Shown piece by piece: positions 26,305 to 32,295 of a stretch of DNA of 32,295 nt. Made by a program: the position numbers and the translations under genes. The DNA is taken from contig CAISVF010000188.1 of NCBI GenBank assembly GCA_903888765.1, positions 1 to 32,295 of the forward strand. The letters run 5' to 3'. This stretch comes from an uncultured Verrucomicrobia subdivision 3 bacterium (GTDB lineage: Bacteria > Verrucomicrobiota > Verrucomicrobiia > Limisphaerales > UBA11358). Each line of letters opens with the position of its first letter. The stretch's first letter is position 1. The notes under the pieces are model-generated. The model searched no databases. It was not told the DNA's origin and saw only the letters and a list, made by a program, of their open reading frames with translations.

Positions 26305-27723
26305 ATGAATATTGTTAATTATATCATCCTGTTAACATTACTTCATTTTTTTGGGCTTACCGCCATTTGCAAATCAAATGCACTGCCCAACCTCATCATT
26401 ATTCTAACGGAAGACCAGGGTTATCACGATGTTGGTTTCAATGGCAGCCAGGACATCTCAACCCCGAACTTGGATTCCATCGCCAGCAACGGCGTCCGTT
26501 TCACGAGCGGTTACGTGGCGTCGCCGCTTAGTTCCCCCAGCCGAGCAGGATTGCTGACGGGACGTTATCCGGCCCGCTTCGGCTACGAACACGATACGCC
26601 ATGGCAGCCAAACAATCCACTGTCCGGCCTGCCGCTGACCGAATCCACTTTGGCCGATACTTTGGGCAAGGTCGGATATGCCAGCGGCATGATTGGCAAA
26701 TGGCATCTGGGTGCCAGCCCGGTCATGCATCCGCTCCAGCGGGGATTTAGCGAATTCTTCGGTTTTCTAGGCGCAGGACATCCGTATTTCCCGGAAGAGG
26801 TTACGATTGACGAAACCCGCAAGGTGAAAACGGAATATGATAGCTGGCTCCTTGAGATCATGCGCAACTACGACCTCGTAAAGACCACAAACTACCTCAC
26901 CGATGCATTATCTGATGCAGCGGTGGATTTCGTCGTGAGACACAAAAAGCAGCCATTCTTTCTTCTATTGGCTTACAATGCCCCGCACGCTCCGCTTGAG
27001 GCGACAGAAAAGTATTTAAGCCGCTTTCCCAAAATACTGGGCCATAATCGACGAGCTTATGCAGCGATGATGAGTTCCGTGGATGATGGGGTCGGGAACT
27101 TGCTGGCAGAATTGGGGAAGGATGGTCTGGTCGAGCAAACCTTGCTGGTGTATCTCTCCGCCAGCGGTGGGTCACTAGATGCGAACTCCTCAGACAATTA
27201 TCCCTTGCGGGGATCCAAAAATTATCCATGGGAAGGTGGCTGGCGCGTGCCGTTTGCGATGCAATGGCCGGGTCACCTGCCCAAGGGAATCGTTTACCAC
27301 CAACCGGTTTTGTCACTCGATATTTATGCTACAATCACCGCCGTGGCAAATGCACCGGTTGCTCCGGAAGTCCTGCTCGATGGCGTGAACCTGGTACCCT
27401 ATCTTACCGGGCAAAAAACGGGTACGCCCCATGACACCATTTATTTGCGCATGCCCGACCAAACGGCTTTAGCAGTTCGGAGTGGCGGATACAAACTCGT
27501 AGTTTCCACCACCGGGCAGACCGCTGAACTATACGATCTCAAGCACGATATCGCTGAGCTTAAAAATCTCGCCGATGCCAAACCCGAGGTAATGAAGGAA
27601 CTTCAAAAAAAAGGTGCTGCCTGGAGTCAACAAATGATGTCTTCCATCTTTCATGGAACCATCGAACGTAATGATCCTCAACCAATCGACACTGACAGCG
27701 GAAGATTAAAAACCGGACGGTAA
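26305..27723 (+). CDS. Secreted sulfatase family (S1-like) protein, probable pseudo-enzyme
   Basis: Signal peptide-like N-terminus, 'PNLIIILTEDQGYHDVGFNGS', 'SPLSSPSRAGLLTGRYPARFG', 'GKWHLG', 'YNAPHAPLEA', 'LRGSKNYPWEGGWRVPFAMQWPG'. Confidence 0.9.
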   Translation: MNIVNYIILLTLLHFFGLTAICKSNALPNLIIILTEDQGYHDVGFNGSQDISTPNLDSIASNGVRFTSGYVASPLSSPSRAGLLTGRYPARFGYEHDTPWQPNNPLSGLPLTESTLADTLGKVGYASGMIGKWHLGASPVMHPLQRGFSEFFGFLGAGHPYFPEEVTIDETRKVKTEYDSWLLEIMRNYDLVKTTNYLTDALSDAAVDFVVRHKKQPFFLLLAYNAPHAPLEATEKYLSRFPKILGHNRRAYAAMMSSVDDGVGNLLAELGKDGLVEQTLLVYLSASGGSLDANSSDNYPLRGSKNYPWEGGWRVPFAMQWPGHLPKGIVYHQPVLSLDIYATITAVANAPVAPEVLLDGVNLVPYLTGQKTGTPHDTIYLRMPDQTALAVRSGGYKLVVSTTGQTAELYDLKHDIAELKNLADAKPEVMKELQKKGAAWSQQMMSSIFHGTIERNDPQPIDTDSGRLKTGR

Positions 27724-27742
27724 GCCTTCCAAAAACAATCGA

Positions 27743-29314
27743 ATGAGATTCAATAGACCTTTGACCGTCGCAATTTGCCTGGGATTGCTTTTTACCACGG
27801 CTCGCCCGATATTGGCATCTCCTGCTAACCTGAAACCAAATATAATCCTCATTATTGCAGACGATCTAGGCTACCGTGATCCAGGCTGTTACGGAGCAAC
27901 GAAAATCAGGACGCCCAATATTGACCGGTTAGCATCGGAGGGCGTACGTTTCACCCAAGGATACGCGCCGTCTTCAACCTGCACCCCATCGCGTTTTTCC
28001 CTGATGACTGGTGAATACGCCTGGCGGCAGAAAGGTCGCAAAAATAGCATCCTTGATGGCGACGCGCCATTATGCATCGCAACCGGCCGACTCACCTTGC
28101 CGGCGATGCTGCACCAGGCGGGTTACTGGACAGGAATCGTTGGCAAATGGCACCTAGGACTGGGTGACGGCCAAACGCCGGTCAATTTCAACGGGGAAAT
28201 CAAACCCGGTCCCATCGAAGCGGGCTTTGATTATTGCTACATCATACCGGCCACGGTTGATCGCGTGCCGAATGTCTGGATTGAAAACCACAAGGTGGTC
28301 GGCCTTGACGCGGGCGATCCCATCACCGTGAGCTATGTTACCAACATCAGCAACGATCCCACCGGCTGGGAACATCCCGAATTATTAAAGCAAAAGGCCG
28401 ACAAACAGCATTCTGGCACGATTATTAATGGCATCAGCCGGATTGGTTACATGAAGGGCGGTAACTCGGCGCGATTCAAAGATGAAGAACTGGCAACCAA
28501 ACTCATAAACCAGTCCATCGAATTCATTGAGCGGCACAAGGATGCGCCCTTCTTTCTGGAAGCGGCTTTATTTGAACCGCATGTACCGCGTGTCGCGGAG
28601 AAATCTTTCGTCGGGGTCAGTGCGTGCGGCATCCGCGGTGATGTCATTGAGCAAATTGACTGGGAAACGGGAGAAATTTTGAAAACGCTTAAACGGCTGC
28701 AGCTAGAGACCAATACGCTCGTCATTTTATCCAGCGACAATGGCGCGATATTATTCGACGGCTACTATGATCATTCATTCGAGGATTTGAACGGACATAA
28801 GCCGACCGGCGGTTTGCGCGGCTGGAAATATCTCGTTTTTGAAGGCGGATGCCGTGTGCCATTGATCGCGCGGTGGCCAGAACACATCAAACCGCGCGTC
28901 ACCAGCCAGATGTTTAATCTCGTGGACTGCCTCGCGACTTTTGCCGGCATCACCGGACAAAAAATTTCCAAGGAAAGTGCCCCCGATAGCCTGGATTTGT
29001 CAGCAGTGCTGCTCGGAACGACCACCAACCAGTTGCGCGAGAACACCGTGCTGCATGGCATTTCCGACACGATGGCACTGCGGTCAGGTGATTGGAAATT
29101 CATTCCCGCCAATACCAACACCAAAGCCGGCGGAATGGGCCAGGGCGCGAATGCCGCGGACTCGCGCTTCGCCGCCAACCATATTACCAAGCCGATGCTA
29201 TTCAATCTTGCCAGCGACCCGGGCGAGAAAACCAACCTGCTGGCGAAATACCCGCAAAAAGCAGCGGAATTGCAGACTCGGCTGACCGGCATCAAAAACG
29301 CAAACCTCCCATGA
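27743..29314 (+). CDS. Secreted sulfatase (S1 family, Cys-type)
   Basis: Signal peptide-like N-terminus, 'NIILIIADDLGYRDPGCYGATKIRTPNIDRLASEGVRFTQGY', 'CTPSRFSLMTG', 'GKWHLG', 'VILSSDNG'. Confidence 0.95.
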   Translation: MRFNRPLTVAICLGLLFTTARPILASPANLKPNIILIIADDLGYRDPGCYGATKIRTPNIDRLASEGVRFTQGYAPSSTCTPSRFSLMTGEYAWRQKGRKNSILDGDAPLCIATGRLTLPAMLHQAGYWTGIVGKWHLGLGDGQTPVNFNGEIKPGPIEAGFDYCYIIPATVDRVPNVWIENHKVVGLDAGDPITVSYVTNISNDPTGWEHPELLKQKADKQHSGTIINGISRIGYMKGGNSARFKDEELATKLINQSIEFIERHKDAPFFLEAALFEPHVPRVAEKSFVGVSACGIRGDVIEQIDWETGEILKTLKRLQLETNTLVILSSDNGAILFDGYYDHSFEDLNGHKPTGGLRGWKYLVFEGGCRVPLIARWPEHIKPRVTSQMFNLVDCLATFAGITGQKISKESAPDSLDLSAVLLGTTTNQLRENTVLHGISDTMALRSGDWKFIPANTNTKAGGMGQGANAADSRFAANHITKPMLFNLASDPGEKTNLLAKYPQKAAELQTRLTGIKNANLP

Positions 29315-30780
29315 GCAACCATAATTCACCTCGTCATATTCAAAAAACCACCTGCAAAATCCTGGCGGCGTTCGGCTTGCTGTGGCACAGCTCCACGGGA
29401 TTCTGCGCTCGCCAACTCACCAATGACCTCGGCATCGTGCAGCAGGATGATACGACGATGCAGTGGTTCATGGATGCGAAGTTTGGCATGTTCATTCACT
29501 GGGGACTCTACGCCGTGCCCGCAAAAGGCGAGTGGTTCATGGAAAATCACCACATGCCCCCGGAGGAATACCGCAAGTTCGCCGCCGATCAAGGCGACGG
29601 CATCTACTTTGATGCAAAAGATTTTGACCCAGCCGCCTGGACCAAAATAGCCAAGAATTCGGGGATCAAATACATGTGCCTGACTGCGCGGCATCACGAC
29701 GGGTTTGCACTGTTTGATAGCCGTCACCCGAGCGCGTTCACCAGCCTCCAGACCATTCACCGCGACCTTTATGCCGAATACACCAAGGCTTGTCGCGAAG
29801 CCGGCCTGAAAGTGGGGCTGTATTATTCGCCGATCAACTGGCGCTATCCCGGTTATTACGATGTGCGAGGCACCAATTGCGCGACCAACACCTGGCATTA
29901 TCAAACTGACCCGGCGCACAAGGAAAATGCACGCCTCATGAAAGAGGAAGTTTATGAACAGGTGCGCACGCTTTTCAAAAACTACGGGCCGTTTGATTAC
30001 GTTTTTTGGGACGGCGGCTGGCTGGCCCAGCAGGGAACGGACCGCGCAGCGATGTTTTTTTGGGAACCGGGCAAATATCGCGACCCGCACAATCCCTGGC
30101 CTGTGGCTGATGCTTACAGCGATTTCGACGATTCCGGCAAGGCCCTCGGCTTGATGGGCATCGCACGCAAATATTCTCCCCATGTCATTGTCAACCGCCG
30201 CTGTGGCTGGATTGGCGATATTGCGGACGAGGAAGGTTCCAAGCCAGTCACCGGCCCGGTTCGGCCTTTTTACTGGGAAAAATGCCTCAACCTTAATAAA
30301 TCCTCCTGGGGCTACAATGGTCATCAGAATCTGATGACTTATGACGAAATCATCCGCTTCCTGGTGGAGGTAGTAGTGCGCAATGGCAACCTGCTTTTGA
30401 ATTTCGGGCCTGACCGGCATGGGGTAATTCCCGCCAGCCACGCAGCTTTGACCAAGCGCGTCGGGAACTGGCTTGCCGCGGCCGGTGACAGCATTTACGG
30501 CTCACGTGGCGGTCCTTGGAATCCAGTGGACGGCCAATACGGTTTTACCTATAAACCAGGGAAATATTTTGTTCATCTGCTGCCCGGCTACCAAGGCACA
30601 GAGTTCACCACGCCGGTCATTCCGGAAAAGGCCACGGGCTGCCGCGATTTATTTACGGGCAAGAAATTAAAATACACCGTCGCCAAGGATGGATCGTTGC
30701 ACATCACTGGCCTAAATCGCAACGCACATCCGGCGGACACAGTGATCATGATTCAGGTGAAAGCTATGAATAAAAAATGA
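29311..30780 (+). CDS. GH29 alpha-L-fucosidase, secreted
   Basis: 'WFMDAKFGMFIHWGLYAVPAKGEWFMENHHMPPEEYRKFA', 'YMCLTARHHDGFALFDSRHPS', 'YGPFDYVFWDGGW'. ORF is open from 29092, but ATG 29311 overlaps the previous stop (ATGA) and begins an N-terminal signal-like sequence. Confidence 0.92.
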   Translation: MSNHNSPRHIQKTTCKILAAFGLLWHSSTGFCARQLTNDLGIVQQDDTTMQWFMDAKFGMFIHWGLYAVPAKGEWFMENHHMPPEEYRKFAADQGDGIYFDAKDFDPAAWTKIAKNSGIKYMCLTARHHDGFALFDSRHPSAFTSLQTIHRDLYAEYTKACREAGLKVGLYYSPINWRYPGYYDVRGTNCATNTWHYQTDPAHKENARLMKEEVYEQVRTLFKNYGPFDYVFWDGGWLAQQGTDRAAMFFWEPGKYRDPHNPWPVADAYSDFDDSGKALGLMGIARKYSPHVIVNRRCGWIGDIADEEGSKPVTGPVRPFYWEKCLNLNKSSWGYNGHQNLMTYDEIIRFLVEVVVRNGNLLLNFGPDRHGVIPASHAALTKRVGNWLAAAGDSIYGSRGGPWNPVDGQYGFTYKPGKYFVHLLPGYQGTEFTTPVIPEKATGCRDLFTGKKLKYTVAKDGSLHITGLNRNAHPADTVIMIQVKAMNKK

Positions 30781-32159
30781 AAATCATTCACACACTCCTT
30801 GTAACGCTGCTGAGCTGCGCGACGATACTGGCGACGGACCGGCCCAATATCATTTTCATCCTCTCCGATGATGTGGGTCAGGGAGACATCGGCTGTTACG
30901 GTCAAAAGCTGATCAAAACGCCGAACCTCGATCGCATGGCGACTGAAGGCACGCGCTACACGCAGGCTTATTGCGGCACGAGCATTTGCGCACCGTCACG
31001 GACGTCGTTGATGACGGGGCTGCACGTCGGACATTCTCCAGTGCGCGGAAATTATGAAATCAAGGCCGTATCAGCTTTCGGCGTGGGCCAGCTTCCGTTG
31101 CCTGAATCCACGGTGACCGTGGCGCAGATTCTCAAGTCCGCCGGCTACGCCACCACCTGTACGGGCAAGTGGGGCATGGGGCAATTCGACACCACCGGCA
31201 GTCCGCTGAAGAAAGGATTCGATCATTTCTTTGGCTACAATGGACAGGTGCAAGCCCACGAGTATTTTCCGCCTGAGCTTTACCTCAATGATCAACGCAT
31301 TGAGTTGCCGGAAAACAAAGGCGGCGCGAAGAAGACTTATGCGCCGGACCTGATTCTCAAGGACACGCTCGATTGGGTGCGCGCCCACAAGGACGGCCCA
31401 TTTTTTCTCTACGACGCCACCACGCTGCCACACGGCAATTTTGAGATCAACGACCTTGGCGAATATGCCAACCGCGAGGGTTGGACGAAGCAGCAAAGAA
31501 CTTACGCGGCCATGGTCGCTCGGCTCGACCACGATGTGGGCGAACTGTTCGCGCTGCTGAAGGAACTCAAGATTGACACGAACACGCTGGTGATTTTCGC
31601 CGGCGATAACGGCTCATCCTTCGAACCCAACACGCCGGTGGGAAAACTGTTCGACCAAACGATGGGCGGCAAACTGCGCGGTTTCAAAAGCACGATGTAT
31701 GAGGGCGGACTGCGCCAGGCCGGAATCGCCCGCTGGCCCGGCGTCATTCCCGCCGGTCGTGTGAGTGACGAACCGTGGGCGTTCTGGGATTTTCTGCCGA
31801 CCGCCGCCGAACTGGCGGATGCCCAGATTCCTGCAAGCTGCAAGCTCGACGGTCTCTCGCTAGTTTGCTTTCTGAAAGGCGGGCCAGCACCGAAGCGCGA
31901 CTATTTCTATTGGGAATTGCACGCGGGCCAACCTTTGAGAGCGATGCAGGCGATCCGCTTTGGGGATTGGAAGGCTGTGAAGAATGGCCCCAATGCGCCG
32001 ATTGAGCTATACAACCTTTGTCAAGACTCCGGAGAAAAAACCGATGTTGCCGCCAGTATTCCAGACTTGGCTGAGAAAGCTGGAAACCTGATGCGGCAAG
32101 CGCACGTGGACGATCCCAACTGGCCGATGCACCATCCGTCAAAGCCGAAGCAACCTTAG
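30777..32159 (+). CDS. Secreted sulfatase (S1 family, Cys-type)
   Basis: Signal peptide-like N-terminus, 'NIIFILSDDVGQGDIGCYGQKLIKTPNLDRMATEGTRYTQAYCGTSICAPSRTSLMTG', 'TGKWGMG', 'VIFAGDNGS'. ATGA overlap with the fucosidase gene. Confidence 0.95.
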   Translation: MKIIHTLLVTLLSCATILATDRPNIIFILSDDVGQGDIGCYGQKLIKTPNLDRMATEGTRYTQAYCGTSICAPSRTSLMTGLHVGHSPVRGNYEIKAVSAFGVGQLPLPESTVTVAQILKSAGYATTCTGKWGMGQFDTTGSPLKKGFDHFFGYNGQVQAHEYFPPELYLNDQRIELPENKGGAKKTYAPDLILKDTLDWVRAHKDGPFFLYDATTLPHGNFEINDLGEYANREGWTKQQRTYAAMVARLDHDVGELFALLKELKIDTNTLVIFAGDNGSSFEPNTPVGKLFDQTMGGKLRGFKSTMYEGGLRQAGIARWPGVIPAGRVSDEPWAFWDFLPTAAELADAQIPASCKLDGLSLVCFLKGGPAPKRDYFYWELHAGQPLRAMQAIRFGDWKAVKNGPNAPIELYNLCQDSGEKTDVAASIPDLAEKAGNLMRQAHVDDPNWPMHHPSKPKQP

Positions 32160-32295
32160 AGTCTGTTTTAAAAATCAAAAACTGGCTGGTTTTCTGGGGA
32201 ATTTGATTGGATTGGCTGACCAAAAGCGCATGAAATTGCAATAAGTTGTTGACAATGGTGTTGGCTTAGTGCGGCTATTTTTAAGCGGAAGCTTC

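Noticed and set aside
26279-26308. Nine-codon ORF MHRHSMKTT overlapping the sulfatase start by ATGA, as a leader peptide
   Set aside because: Too short to support; the ATG lies within the ACCGCCA direct repeats, so a chance ORF is likely.
29326-30441. Antisense ORF of 371 aa opposite GH29
   Set aside because: The GH29 signature on the + strand is unambiguous.

Overview
GC-rich bacterial chromosomal segment. Gene content and style look Verrucomicrobia-like, but this is inferred from memory of families and no search was run. From left to right: (1) a tightly packed + strand block (1-8791) with three consecutive SPFH/HflK-HflC-like genes, a CPC-type P1B metal ATPase with a His/Cys-rich N-terminus and no HMA domain, an ABC ATPase/permease pair and a helical-repeat-like protein, followed by a RimO-like radical-SAM methylthiotransferase with a long interdomain insertion; (2) a dimeric-type dUTPase, a VanZ-like protein, a ComEC-like protein whose C-terminal MBL domain has lost its metal-ligand motifs, and a DAG-kinase-like lipid kinase; (3) a membrane-anchored GrpE-like protein next to a Sel1-repeat protein split by an apparent frameshift at a G5 run; (4) an AddA-like helicase-nuclease with no AddB in the window; (5) AEC transporter, acetate transporter and malic enzyme genes, with an intrinsic terminator after the malic enzyme; (6) a secreted sulfatase / sulfatase / GH29 fucosidase / sulfatase operon whose first sulfatase looks catalytically degenerate, preceded by an AT-rich leader containing a repeated ACCGCCA motif. 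No rRNA, tRNA, CRISPR array or convincing complete mobile element was seen. The best candidates for something undescribed are the SPFH-trio/metal-ATPase/ABC operon, the degenerate ComEC MBL domain, the pseudo-sulfatase and the membrane GrpE-like/Sel1 pair.
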